Source: Imbricaverruca yamaguchii (Eukaryota; Arthropoda; Thecostraca; Neoverrucidae). From it: a stretch of 64,000 nucleotides of DNA. This document shows, piece after piece, positions 43,873-53,472 of this stretch; within the stretch, counting starts at the first letter, position 1, and each line of letters begins with the position of its first letter. Below the pieces are notes generated by a model that saw nothing but the letters and a program-made list of their open reading frames with translations, had not been told where the DNA came from and did no database searches. Made by a program: the position numbers and the translations under genes. The DNA lies in contig JAOTOL010001599.1 of NCBI GenBank assembly GCA_034440575.1, positions 1,582,501 to 1,646,500 on the forward strand, written 5' to 3'.

Positions 43873-44520
43873 GGTGGGCAGCAGAGGTGTGGTGGGCGGC
43901 AGCGGTATGGTGGGCGGCAGAGGTGTGGTGGGCGGCAGAGGTGTGGTGGGCGGCAGAGGTGTGGTGGGCGGCAGAGGTGTGGTGGGCGGCAGAGGTGTGG
44001 TGGGCGGCAGCGGTATGATGGGCGGCAGAGGTGTGGTGGGCGGCAGAGGTGTGGTGGGCGGCAGAGGTATGGTGGGCGGCAGAGGTGTGGTGGGCGGCAG
44101 CGGTATGGTGGGCGGCAGAGGTGTGGTGGGCGGCAGAGGTGTGGTGGGCGGCAGAGGTATGGTGGGCGGCAGAGGTGTGGTGGGCGGCAGAGGTGTGGTG
44201 GGCGGCAGAGGTGTGGTGGGCGGCAGAGGTGTGGTGGGCGGCAGAGGTGTGGTGGGCGGCAGCGGTATGGTGGGCGGCAGAGGTGTGGTGGGCGGCAGAG
44301 GTGTGGTGGGCGGCAGAGGTATGGTGGGCGGCAGAGGTATGGTGGGCGGCAGAGGTGTGGTGGGCGGCAGAGGTATGGTGGGCGGCAGCGGTATGGTGGG
44401 CGGCAGAGATATGGTGGGCGGCAGAGGTATGATGGGCGGCAGAGGTGTGGTGGGCGGCAGAGGTGTGGTGGGCGGCAGAGGTATGGTGGGCGGCAGAGGT
44501 ATGGTGGGCGGCAGAGGTAC
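43873..44520. repeat. Minisatellite, 18-bp unit (GGTGTGGTGGGCGGCAGA), ~36 copies
   Basis: Copies differ mainly by GTGTGG/GTATGG and GCAGAG/GCAGCG. The plus strand carries regular GG/GGG runs capable of G-quadruplex formation. Plus frames are open (G-G-R-G-V-V and related repeats) because 18 is a multiple of 3. No splice sites frame it. Confidence 0.96.
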
Positions 44521-45271
44521 GCAGCGTCGCCGCCGGATCGCTCAGTTGCCGTAGAAGACGATATTTTGACGGACCTTACGATTCCTGACCATTCATTCCC
44601 GCAGCGTCCATTGCATTACGTCGCGTATGGAAGATAATGGGATGGAGCTTGGTAATGGAGCTCCATCGGTGTAAAGCTTGGTACGGGATGCCATACTAAA
44701 TGCCGAAATACTCACTAATCGAATGCCAATACTTGCAGATATTGCAGCTACAGCGCCAGGTTGAAGTCTATTTAGCGTAATTCATAGCACTATATATATA
44801 TATATATATATATCAATTGGCATCCATAGGTGTACGTTTGGGCCCCAGCATTACTTGACAGCCCACACATACCTCCTGCCGTCTATTTGCACGAGCGAGG
44901 AGGCGTTGCTCTTCTTCGCTCATGAACTGACAAGTCACAGTTCGAAACTGAGGCTGTCGGTTAGGTGATGTGACCCAGCCTTCCAGCTGCAACAGCAGTA
45001 GTGCTACCGTCACCATACTAAGTGATCATCTCACTCGGAAGTCAATGCCTGGTACAAAGTCCGGCTCCAACCTTTTCCCATCTCTCTGAGGTAAGGTGGG
45101 ATATGTTTCGTAAGCACGCGCTTGGAGAGGACAATTTCGGAACCAGCAGATTAAGAGAGTTTTGCTTCTAACGCCAAAAACACCCTTTTGTACCTTCTTG
45201 CGAGTTTTTGGTATTTTCGAAATCAATATAAAATATATGGAGCGAGTAGGGACGCTGGCATTCCGGGAATT
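44521..45271. other. Spacer with a TA microsatellite
   Basis: A (TA)n run lies at 44791-44813. Otherwise unique sequence without recognised exons. Confidence 0.45.
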
Positions 45272-45396
45272 GACTTTTGTCTCTCCTCCCCCTGTATACG
45301 TTTGTTTCTGCCTCAGACGCTCGCTTCGTTTGGCTGTCAGTATCGGATTTGCTACCTTTTTTACTTACGAAGTGACACTGAGCCTTGACTTATATG
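45272..45396 (+). repeat. Dispersed repeat, copy 1 of an inverted pair
   Basis: Contains TACGTTTGTTTCTGCCTCAG, TTCGTTTGGCTGTCAGTATC and GAAGTGACACTGAGCCTTGA. The reverse complement of the same blocks is at 47426-47560. Probably an unclassified mobile-element fragment. Confidence 0.75.
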
Positions 45397-45580
45397 CTTG
45401 AGTAATTCAATAATATCCTATAGTTATCTTCTTTTCGATACGATCCTATGCTCGCTTGGAGTGCGGTTAATAGGTGAGTGGGGACCTGCTGTTGCAGGGT
45501 CCATTTCAGGAAATAATTGCCCAATACATGAAAGCAATGAGAAGGTAAACTTGATTGAGGGGCCCGCCCGTTAGCACCTA

Positions 45581-45653
45581 GTTGGTTGGTTGGTTATTGG
45601 AATTTAGGGGCGTGTCGACTGCGTTGGTCATGCGGCGCCCATAACATCGTCAG
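45581..45653 (-). mobile_element. Ultra-short retroposon copy g (~70 bp)
   Basis: Minus-strand ATGGGCGCCGCATGACC, core AACGCAGTCGACACGCCCC and tail AAATTCCAATAACCAACCAACC. The arms GGGCG/CGCCC can pair. No TSD could be identified. Confidence 0.8.
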
Positions 45654-45830
45654 TGAAACATTGAAATGCAAGCAACATCATCATTGAGACACTGAAATGG
45701 CAATAACATCAGTGGAACAGTGAAACCGAAAGAGCAAGCGCAAGCAAGCATCACCAGTGAAACAGTGAAACGGGAGTAACATCAGTGAAACAGTGAAACC
45801 GAAAGAACAAACGAAGATCAGTCAGAGCGA
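45640..45830. repeat. Degenerate tandem repeat with AACATCAGTGAAACAGTGAAAC
   Basis: Five to six blocks of CAGTGAAACAGTGAAACCGA with variable spacers of ACATCA and AAGCAAGC. Confidence 0.75.
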
Positions 45831-46577
45831 CACGTTACGTCTCCAAGCGCAAAGTGCTACATGTCAGTGAGGTGTGTAAGTTGTTCTAAATTTGACATCT
45901 GAAAGAAAGCGAAACAGCTGTCCTGAAGTTACAACGCGTGAGTGGTCACCAGGAGTTAGCGGAGTGACGGCGGCTGCACGACTCCGAGAAGGCGTCTTAG
46001 AGCATAGGCGAACAGGGGGCAAGATATTAGAAGGTGACTTACTGACAGTGGTGTGTGACATCGAGGGCAGTTTGGCCTGTCCTCCCCACAGAGCAGATAG
46101 TGGTGCGTTGGGTGGGTGTGCCCTAGCCTAAGGAGGCAGAGCACGACCTCGTCCCGCCTCGTCCTACGGTAGGACGAGGGCCACCCCCCAAGACATAACT
46201 TGATTGTTCGCAGTTTGTTGTTCTGCAGTGTATCCTGCAGTATATCATTTAAAAAAACAAAGGTCGCGATAGAGCGGTCACAATCTCTCGCGGGGAGTGG
46301 CATATATCGCATATATGGAGCTTGTGCTGCCCGTAAGCACCTATGTTACAATTTGAATTGCTGGGTAGAAAGGGGGAGCCGTATTAGGGACGTTAAATGC
46401 CACCTCAGAAGTATACCTACAAACTGACACCCATCGGGATGCAATTATGTCAGACTGCACTACCATTGAATCTTTGGCAAGAAATGGAGAGGATAATTTC
46501 GTGGAGAGGATAATGTTCTGGACGACTAAACCTCAGGACAATGTTATTTTCCAACCATGCTCTGGGGTGGGGGCAGA
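45831..46577. other. Spacer
   Basis: A 118-codon minus-strand frame at 45956-46312 contains CPRCHTPLSVSHLLISCPLF, which resembles the Cys/His segment found near the C-terminus of RNase H-bearing LINE ORF2s. The match is short and isolated, so only a possible decayed LINE fragment is noted. Confidence 0.35.
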
Positions 46578-46587
46578 GGGTGGGGGT

Positions 46588-46757
46588 GGGTCGGTTGGTC
46601 GGTTATTTGGTTTTACAACTCATCGACCGTTGAGTCACGTAGCGTCGCCAATCTATCACGCCGATTGACCGCGGGAGAAGAGTAGCGACAGGTGAGACTC
46701 GAACCCACAACCTTTCGATTGTGAGGAGGGAAACTTGCCCCCTGGCTACTCGTCCCC
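46588..46757 (-). mobile_element. tRNA-derived SINE, family 1, full-length, 10-bp TSD
   Basis: The minus strand begins GGGGACGAGTAGCCAGGGGG, with B box GGGTTCGAGTCTCACC and body GGCGACGCTACGTGACTCAA. The 3' end CGGTCGATGAGTTGTAAAAC is followed by CAAATAACCGACCAACC. Flanks GGGTGGGGGT at 46578-46587 and 46758-46767. The last 35 bases align with the 3' end of the ultra-short retroposons. Confidence 0.88.
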
Positions 46758-46839
46758 GGGTGGGGGTCGGGTGGTGAGGGCTGCACAATTACTAAGCCGG
46801 GAAGCGAGCCATGTGCCTGGGAGAACTCACGCGGGTCAG

Positions 46840-47039
46840 ACGCTTGCTGCGACGGGAGCGGCAGCAGCGCGGGGACCTCCTGCACAGCAGCCATCACCCA
46901 GACCGACAAAAACGGCGGCACAAACAGCGACTACGATAGCGCCCGGCCGGCGGCGGGGCGGCGCTGGGACGCGGCTCGGCTTAGGGCGCGCAGGCGTGCA
47001 GACCCGCCCGACCAGGCCCCGGCTTTGACTGCGCTGTAG
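46840..47039 (+). CDS. Terminal exon candidate, unidentified
   Basis: The plus frame after GCGGGTCAG reads ACCDGSGSSAGTSCTAAITQ then TDKNGGTNSDYDSARPAAGR, and ends at TAG 47037-47039. The mix of Asp, Asn, Thr, Lys and Gly with C/G third positions is unlike the Arg/Pro/Ala translations usual for GC-rich non-coding sequence here. The acceptor lacks a good pyrimidine tract. The opposite strand has a rival block (SVWVMAAVQEVPALLPLPSQ before CCGC|GTGAGT), so strand is uncertain. No family is recognised. Confidence 0.3.
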
Positions 47040-47425
47040 TGGCGCCGCCGGAGGAATGTCGCTGTGTCGTGCTGTGGACGGCATGGACGCAGCCAGCCAC
47101 GTGCGGGCCGCCACACTACGACCCAGCATAGCACCCGCGGACATACGTCGGTGAGCATCTCGAGTTCAGTTGTGCCGTGACTATCCACTGTCATAATTTT
47201 AAGATCCACCATAGATGTCCAGGGCTATGAGGATGAGATGGCCAATAATAGCCACTCCCCAAGCGGTCGCATGCACGAAACTACGCCAGGCGATGCCGCG
47301 TTAACGATAAACCCAGTCAGAAAATGTGACGTTCGGTGGGCTACTGCTTACTGCTCACGAAGGTATATGAGCATAGGGTCTTACTGAGCTTACCCATGCA
47401 TATCCAGGTCCCGAGTCAAGAGCTT
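47040..47425. other. Spacer
   Basis: No feature recognised. Confidence 0.4.
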
Positions 47426-47560
47426 ACCCAAGTCAAGGCTCAGTGTCACTTCGGAAATTCAAACAACAGGGAGCATATCTGATACTGACAGCCAAACGAA
47501 GCAAGCGTAAGAGGCAGAAACAAACGTGTGTAGGGAGAGGGGAGACAAAAATCACTCCCC
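47426..47560 (-). repeat. Dispersed repeat, copy 2 of an inverted pair
   Basis: The reverse complement contains CACGTTTGTTTCTGCCTC, TTCGTTTGGCTGTCAGTATC and GAAGTGACACTGAGCCTTGA, as in 45272-45396. Confidence 0.75.
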
Positions 47561-47748
47561 CAGACCCCAGCTACGCTGCGGAACAAATGCGTGCCACACG
47601 CAGAGCCGGAGATCCAGTTAGCTGCGCCGTGTGCTCGGCGATGCGTGAACTCCCACACCGTAGCCGAACGCGTTCAGTTCTGGATGCGGTCAACGTTCTG
47701 GAGCATAGTCGTGCTCCAGCCAGCACGCCACTCAAAGACCAGCACTGC

Positions 47749-48215
47749 AACTGCGGGACGGGCAGCAACAGCAGCTGCTGCGGGACGGACAGCAGCAGCT
47801 GCGGGACGGACAGCAGCAGCAGCTGCGGGACCGGCGGCAACGGCAGCAACTGCGGGACCGGCGGCAACGGCAGCGGTGGGACCGGAGGCAGCTTTTGTGG
47901 GGCCGGCGGCAGCTGTGAGACCGATAACAACTGCTGTGGGCCCGGCGACAGCTGCTGTGGGGCCGGGGGCAGCTGTGAGCCCGGCGGCAGCTGCTATGTG
48001 ACCGACAGCAGCGGCAGCGGTGGGACCGATAGCGGCCGGTGTCGTGCCAGCGGCAGCTGTGGGGCCGGGGGCAGCTGTAAGCTCGGCGGCAGCTGCTGTG
48101 GGGCCGGGGGCAGCTGTGAGCCCGGCGGCAGCTGCTATGTGACCGACAGCAGCGGCAGCGGTGGGACCGATAGCGGCCGGTGTCGTGCCGGCGGCGGCGG
48201 CGACTGTGAACTCGC
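47749..48215. repeat. GGCAGCTGC-rich repeat with a 141-bp higher-order unit
   Basis: Basic ~24-27-bp blocks (GGCGGCAGCTGCTGTGGGRC) are organised into a larger unit. The segment beginning TGTGGGGCCGGGGGCAGCTG at 47956 recurs at 48097, 141 bp on, almost unchanged for about 95 bp. A plus frame reads a Gly/Ser/Cys-rich protein, but the minus strand is open too. Confidence 0.9.
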
Positions 48216-48264
48216 CGCGGTGCGCCGCAATCAAAACTCCATTATTTCGCGTGCGCTGGCGCAG

Positions 48265-48750
48265 GGAAACGTGTCCGCTGCCACGCCTGATCGTCGCGTG
48301 TCCGCTGCCACGCCTGCTCGCCGTGTGTCCGCTGCCACGCCTGATCGCCGCGTGTCCGCCGCCACGCCTGATCGCCGTGTGTCCGCTGCCACGCCTGATC
48401 GCCGTGTGTCCGCTGCCACGCCTGATCGCCGTGTGTCCGCTCCGCTGCCACGCCTGATCGCCGTGTGTCCGCTGCCACGCCTGATCGTCGCGTGTCCGCT
48501 GCCACGCCTGATCGCCGTGTGTCCGCTGCCACGCCTGATCGCCGTGTGTCCGCTGCCACGCCTGATCGCCGTGTGTCCGCTGCCACGCCTGATCGCCGCG
48601 TGTCCGCTGCCACGCCTGATCGCCGTGTGTCCGCTGCCACGCCTGATCGCCGTGTGTCCGCTGCCACGCCTGATCGCCGTGTGTCCGCTGCCACGCCTGA
48701 TCGCCGTGTGTCCGCTGCCACGCCTGATCGCCGTGTGTCCGTTCCTGGCG
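48265..48750. repeat. Minisatellite, 27-bp unit, ~18 copies
   Basis: Units of CACGCCTGATCGCCGTGTGT + CCGCTGC. One unit near 48438 has a 6-bp duplication (CGCTCC). Frames on both strands are open for 150-440 codons because the unit is a multiple of 3 without stops. Confidence 0.95.
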
Positions 48751-49395
48751 CTGAGAGCATGCTTCTGACGTGAGAGCACACTTCTTGCGCGGGGAAGTGC
48801 GGCAGCTGGTGAGGATCACCGGCGGACAGAGCGCGTTTCGCCGACCCATGATGTGCCGCGGCAGACGGCGCGCTCCCCAGTCAGGTGGCGCAGAACTGGC
48901 GCCGATGTTCACACCAGGTGTACGAGCGGAGCCGGTTCAGGTTCAGAGCCCCCCCCCCCCTCCCGCCGCCCGCCCATACGCCGGCCTGGCAGCTCGTCTG
49001 CACGTGCGAGTGGGAATGGTCGGGCGAGCCAGGACAAAACAGAGGAAGCGCGCCTTCCAGACTTCGGTCGCGGGGTTGACCGGTCGGCAAATTCCGACCG
49101 AGAGGTGTCGCAGCACGGACAGAGACGCCTCGGGATCGGTAGACGCAGGGTCACATACCTCAAATCCTGCACAGTGTCAGCACACAGCTAGCGGGGTCGT
49201 GTTTTGCAGGGTACGTCCCTGTACGTAAAATCCGTCACTCCTTGGAGCAGAGAAACCTGCTGAGGCCACTATTGATCCGGTCGCAAAAGCCGGGGAAGCT
49301 CGAATCGCGATAGCTCAGACCATGGTAAACCGCACGAACTACACAAATCCCAGCCCTGAACACAGTGCTGCCCTTAGACTACATTGGCCCGAACC
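48751..49395. other. GC-rich spacer
   Basis: A poly-C run lies at about 48950-48961. Both strands have open frames to 49190, and no motif or splice pair is convincing. Confidence 0.4.
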
Positions 49396-49690
49396 GTGTA
49401 CATTCGGACAACGCTATGTCTGACCGCAATACCTCGAACCACGTTAAGTCCGACATTACCTACGACTACACTATGTTATGCCACATTACCTAGGACTACG
49501 CTGGGTAATTCGTGCGGTCCTGCCACATTATCTCGGACTACGCTAGGTCCGGCCACGTTACCTAGGACGACGGCAGCTCGAACAACTCAGCTTCACAGTG
49601 GTAGCTCGAACTACCGTAGCCTGCCTGCGGTAGCTGGAGCCACGGCAGCTCGGGTCACGGCAGAACGCAGCACTACAGCCGGAGCGCGTG
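49396..49690. repeat. Degenerate tandem repeat (CTACGCTAGGTCCGGCCACGTTACC-type)
   Basis: Old ~32-35-bp repeat with blocks ACATTACCTASGACTACRCT and TAGCTCGAACWAC, heavily diverged. Confidence 0.6.
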
Positions 49691-49829
49691 CCACCGCCTA
49701 ATCGGCACTCCCGCGCCACAACAGGCAACGGCCAGTTAGCGTCGCACAATCGGCGGAGACCAGGTACAAGGTCAACAGCGGCCGACCAGTCGACCGTCTG
49801 TATCCCGCGGCGACCAGCCACTGCGGACA

Positions 49830-50330
49830 GGAACACCAACAGTGTGTACGGAAACACCATCATCGCGGACAGGAACACCACTAGCGTCGACGGAAATATC
49901 ATCAGAGGGACGGGAACACCACCAAACGGACGAGAACACCACCAGACGGACGAGAACATCACCAGATGGACGGCAACACTACCAGACGGAAGAGAACACT
50001 ACCAGACGGACGAGAACACCACCAGACGGACGAGAACACCACCAGACGGACGATAACACCAAAAGACGGACGAGAACATCACCAGATGGACGGGAACACT
50101 ACCAGACGGACGAGAACACCACCAGATGGACGAGAACACTACCAGACAGACAAGAACACCACCAGGCGGGCGGGAACACTATCAGACGGACGAGAACACT
50201 ACCAGACGGATGAGAACACCACCAGACGGACGAGAACACTACCAGACGGAAGAGAACACTATCAGGCGGGCGGGAACATCACCAGACTGGTGGGAACACC
50301 ACGAAATGGTCGGGGACAGCATTAGATGGA
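49830..50330. repeat. Minisatellite, 20-bp unit (GAACACCACCAGACGGACGA)
   Basis: About 24 copies with CACTAC/CATCACC variants and GGCGGGCGG subtypes. The edges are more diverged than the centre, and all plus frames are open. Confidence 0.95.
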
Positions 50331-51200
50331 GAGGAACTCCACCGCAAGAACGAGAGCACAGCCTGCTTGGCCGCAGCAGTGAGCGGAGCGAGCTAAACAA
50401 GCATCTAACGATCGCCGGACGAGCGCCGGACGAGCTGATCTGGACCGCGTCACGTCTCGCTGATCAGAGGTAAAACGTGCCAATATCTGCACAGAAGGCG
50501 GACAGCACGGCGAAACTGAACAGGACGCAGCAGGGAAGAGAGCGGCGGAGGCCAGTGGAACAGAGTGGAGCAGATTGGCACTGGGAATAAAATGTCATCA
50601 GCCAGTCTGATCTCAGTTGAGCTGACCTCCACTCCCACCTCTGTGGGTCATCGCATCGAACACTACGATCAATGTCACATCCCCACTGAACTGAGCTGAA
50701 ACCAATCCCATCAGCGGCACGCCCGTGGGAAAAAACAAAAACTGGCAGACAGCTGGACAGAGAGCTGGGGAGACCGCCAGGACAGGCAGCTGGACAGACA
50801 GTTAGGCAGACAACCGGGCAGACAAGGCAAGGAGCAGTTACTTCATAATTACTCTTACTGTATCCTTAATATCCTCCGCACAACCCCCATTACCAGCCCC
50901 AGCCCCAGCCCAGCTACAGGCCCAGTCCCAATCCTGCCATCTCCCACATCACGGCCCCTTGAACGTGCTCCCCACGTGACATCTCTGAGATATTTGAGAC
51001 GGGCACCTATTGCCGAGTGCAAATGATGCGTCAGTATCCTCCAACAATTGATCGATAAATCCAGTCGACGTAGGGTGGCATGCCATTGTTGTCGCACACC
51101 TGCCACTGACAGCAGCTGCTGTGCCCCGCGCACGAGGTCCGCACGCTGGCCGGTCATAAATCGTCCGCACGACCTCACGATCGCAGATGGCCCACCATCA
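50331..51200. other. Spacer with a short GGACAGACAGCTGG-type repeat
   Basis: A small degenerate repeat of GACAGCTGGACAGA lies at 50738-50830. The remainder is ordinary sequence without recognised exons. Confidence 0.45.
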
Positions 51201-51204
51201 TACG

Positions 51205-51530
51205 CCGCATGCCCCCACACGCACGTGGCATGCCCCCACACGCATGCGTCATGTTGCTACACGTACGTGGAATGCCGCCACACACACGTGGTATGCCGCC
51301 TCACGCACGTGGTATGTCGCCACACGCACGTGGTATGCCGCCACACACACACGTGGCATGCCGCCACACGCACGTGGTATGTCGCCACACGCACGTGGTA
51401 TGCCGCCACACGCACGTGGCATGCCGCCACACGCACGTGGTATGTCGCCACACGCACGTGGTATGCCGCCACACGCACGTGGTATGCCGCCACACACACA
51501 CGTGGTACGCCGCCACACACAGTGTATGTG
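51205..51530. repeat. Minisatellite, 21-bp unit with an E-box in every copy
   Basis: About 15 copies of CCACACGCACGTGGTATGCC + G, each containing CACGTGG (E-box core CACGTG). GTATGCC/GTATGTC/GCATGCC variants alternate. Frames are open on both strands as an artefact. Confidence 0.95.
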
Positions 51531-51854
51531 GCGGGAAGGCAGGGCGCACCACGTGAGTTAGCTCGCGTAGGTAAGAACACACGTGCAACACGTACATCGA
51601 TTTGGTAGGACGCTGAAAGAAGCAGTGCCTGTCACAAAATTGGCCATCTCAAGGAGCCTCGTCAGCTCGCCACGGGTGGTGAAACATGTGGCGAACAGCT
51701 GGATTTAAACACTGCCATAAAGACAGACATAAATAGATGAGTGCAACTATGAGCTACAAGAGATCTTCTTGGCTGCACTCTGGACACTGAACCAGTTGCC
51801 CACCAAACCTGTCGATCAGCCCTCCCTGGAATACTGAATAGCAAGCTCTCTTTT

Positions 51855-52196
51855 CTTATAATGATTGTCTATGCTGTTTTTAAAGGTGGTCAGTGTGTTG
51901 CTACTGACAATGGTTTCTGGCAGCTGGTACCAGTGTTCTACTACCCTGTTGGCGAAGAAAAACTATCTTGACCTTGTCCTGCTGTGACTAGCTTTAGCTT
52001 TGAAGTGATGACCTCTTATTGCATCATATTTGATAAATTCAAACATTTCCCTGAGATATCCGTCTTCTTGACCATGAACAAATATAAGGACCTCGATGAG
52101 ATCTCCTCTCAGGCTTCTACATATAAGTGAAAACATATTCAATTTCTTCAATCTTTCCTTATATGTCAGGTTGCCTATTCCATTAACTATCTGAGG
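51855..52196 (-). mobile_element. LINE remnant (CR1/L2-type), C-terminal end of ORF2
   Basis: The minus strand encodes KKLNMFSLICRSLRGDLIEV, then a diverged middle with IRGHHFKAKASHSRTRS. After one stop it reads FANRVVEHWYQLPETIV and NTLTTFKNSIDNH. This is the standard LRGDLIEVxxIL...RGHxxKL...RVVxxWNxLP...FKxxLD tail. It is a second, independent LINE copy, more diverged than that at 8826-9346. Confidence 0.82.
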
Positions 52197-52700
52197 GAGG
52201 GAACGAAGAGGGGAAGGAGGGAGGGGAAATAAAAAAATGAGCGGAACACACCGATGGGCTTCTCAGGAACCAAGCTCCACGCTCGACTGAGCGGGGGTTA
52301 AATCCCATGAATCATAGCAGAGCGCCAGGAGGGGACATTCACACTACCGCCTCTCCAATTGGCAAATAGCCATATCAGATTTGCAGCTGTCTAGCGTGGT
52401 GCCAGCCAGCGGCTTCTGCCATCGGTAGCACAGGATCGGCCGGTACTGAAGACAACTATTGTGCTTTGCCAATGCCGAAAGTGTCCACTGATTCGGGACT
52501 CATGGAGTTGGTACCTACAGTTCTCTTATACAACTTTAGTCGAAGTCTGAAGCGGTTTCCGCAGTGTTGCAACCATCATCCGACGTCGACGCCTGTGAAG
52601 TTCACAGCCGGCAGACGTGACAACAGTCAGGGGCCACTTGGATGTGCACATATCCCTTCACCTCTCCACTCTTCATCTCCGCCTCTCTCTCTCCTTTCCC
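52197..52700. other. Spacer leading to a strong 3' splice site
   Basis: Ordinary sequence. From 52650 it becomes an almost pure pyrimidine tract (CTCCGCCTCTCTCTCTCC...) that ends in GCATAG at 52714. Confidence 0.5.
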
Positions 52701-52714
52701 TCTCCCCTGCATAG

Positions 52715-52854
52715 ACTGGGCAGTACCACCGGAAGTCATGTCCAAACTGCCGTCATATGCTGCCCACAACCACGCCAAGCTCGCGCGGGCTCGTCTCGGC
52801 CAAGCCGAGTTTCTCCGGACCTCTAGCCGACTGACGACAACCGTCGCGCCGTGA
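52715..52854 (+). CDS. Plus-strand terminal exon candidate
   Basis: A ~45-base polypyrimidine tract ending CCCCTGCATAG forms the best-looking 3' splice site in the window. The exon then reads (D)WAVPPEVMSKLPSYAAHNHA and KLARARLGQAEFLRTSSRLT, and stops at TGA 52852-52854. The composition is that of a folded or helical protein tail. I do not recognise the family. No polyadenylation signal was found within the next few hundred bases and no upstream plus-strand exon is identified. It would lie opposite the minus-strand gene proposed elsewhere. Confidence 0.45.
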
Positions 52855-53085
52855 GCCGCCTCAGTCGCGGCCGAGCGTCTGCAGCGACGACAGCGCGTCA
52901 CTCACTTGCCGTCCCGTTGATCACGCGCCTGCCGTCGGCCGGGCGGCGCGCCGGCCCAGATCGATGGCCTGCTCGGGCACGGTCACCGCCGGCCCAATTA
53001 ACAGCGGCTCTGTCGGCGGTAAATCGGCCGCTGTGGCCGGCTGGTGAGGCGTCACCGCCGGCACACTCGGTCGGCGCCGGCCTGT
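52855..53085. other. GC-rich interval
   Basis: CpG-rich sequence between the terminal exon and the next array, with no motif. Confidence 0.4.
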
Positions 53086-53472
53086 ACCGCCCGACCAAGT
53101 CCCGTCCCAGCTGACGCCGGCCTGTACCGCCCGACCCCGGCCCGTCCCAGCTGACGACGGCCTGTACCGCCCGACGAAGGCCCGTCCCAGCTGACGCTGG
53201 CCTGTACCGCCCAACGGCCTGTACCGCCCGACGAAGGCCTGTCCCACCCGACGAAAGCCCGTCCCAGCTGACGCCGGCCTGTACCGCCCGACGAAGCCCC
53301 CCACCCGACGAAGGCCCGTCCCAGCTGACGTGGGCCTGTACCCCCACGCCTGGCCCGACGAAGGCCCGTCCCAGCTGACGCCGGCCTGTACCGCCCGACG
53401 CCGGCCTGTACCGCCCGAAGAAGGCCCGTCCCAGCTGACGTGCGCCTGCCTGTACCGGCCAACGAAGGCACA
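53086..53472. repeat. Minisatellite, ~40-bp unit
   Basis: About nine copies of GCCGGCCTGTACCGCCCGAC + GAAGGCCCGTCCCAGCTGAC, several with internal deletions. Frames on the minus strand are open. Confidence 0.92.

Noticed and set aside
43766..44554. Gly-rich (GGRGVV) structural protein of 262 codons
   Set aside because: It coincides with the 18-bp array, and two other plus frames are open as well.
45956..46312. Reverse transcriptase-associated zinc-binding domain (CPRCHTPLSVSHLLISCP)
   Set aside because: Suggestive of a LINE C-terminal segment but only about 20 residues fit and no neighbouring LINE sequence is evident; mentioned in the spacer entry instead of called.
47443..48768. 441-codon Gly/Ser/Cys-rich secreted or cuticular-like protein
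   Set aside because: The frame consists mainly of two minisatellites and changes character at the array boundary. The minus strand is open for over 400 codons across the same interval, and there is no signal peptide.
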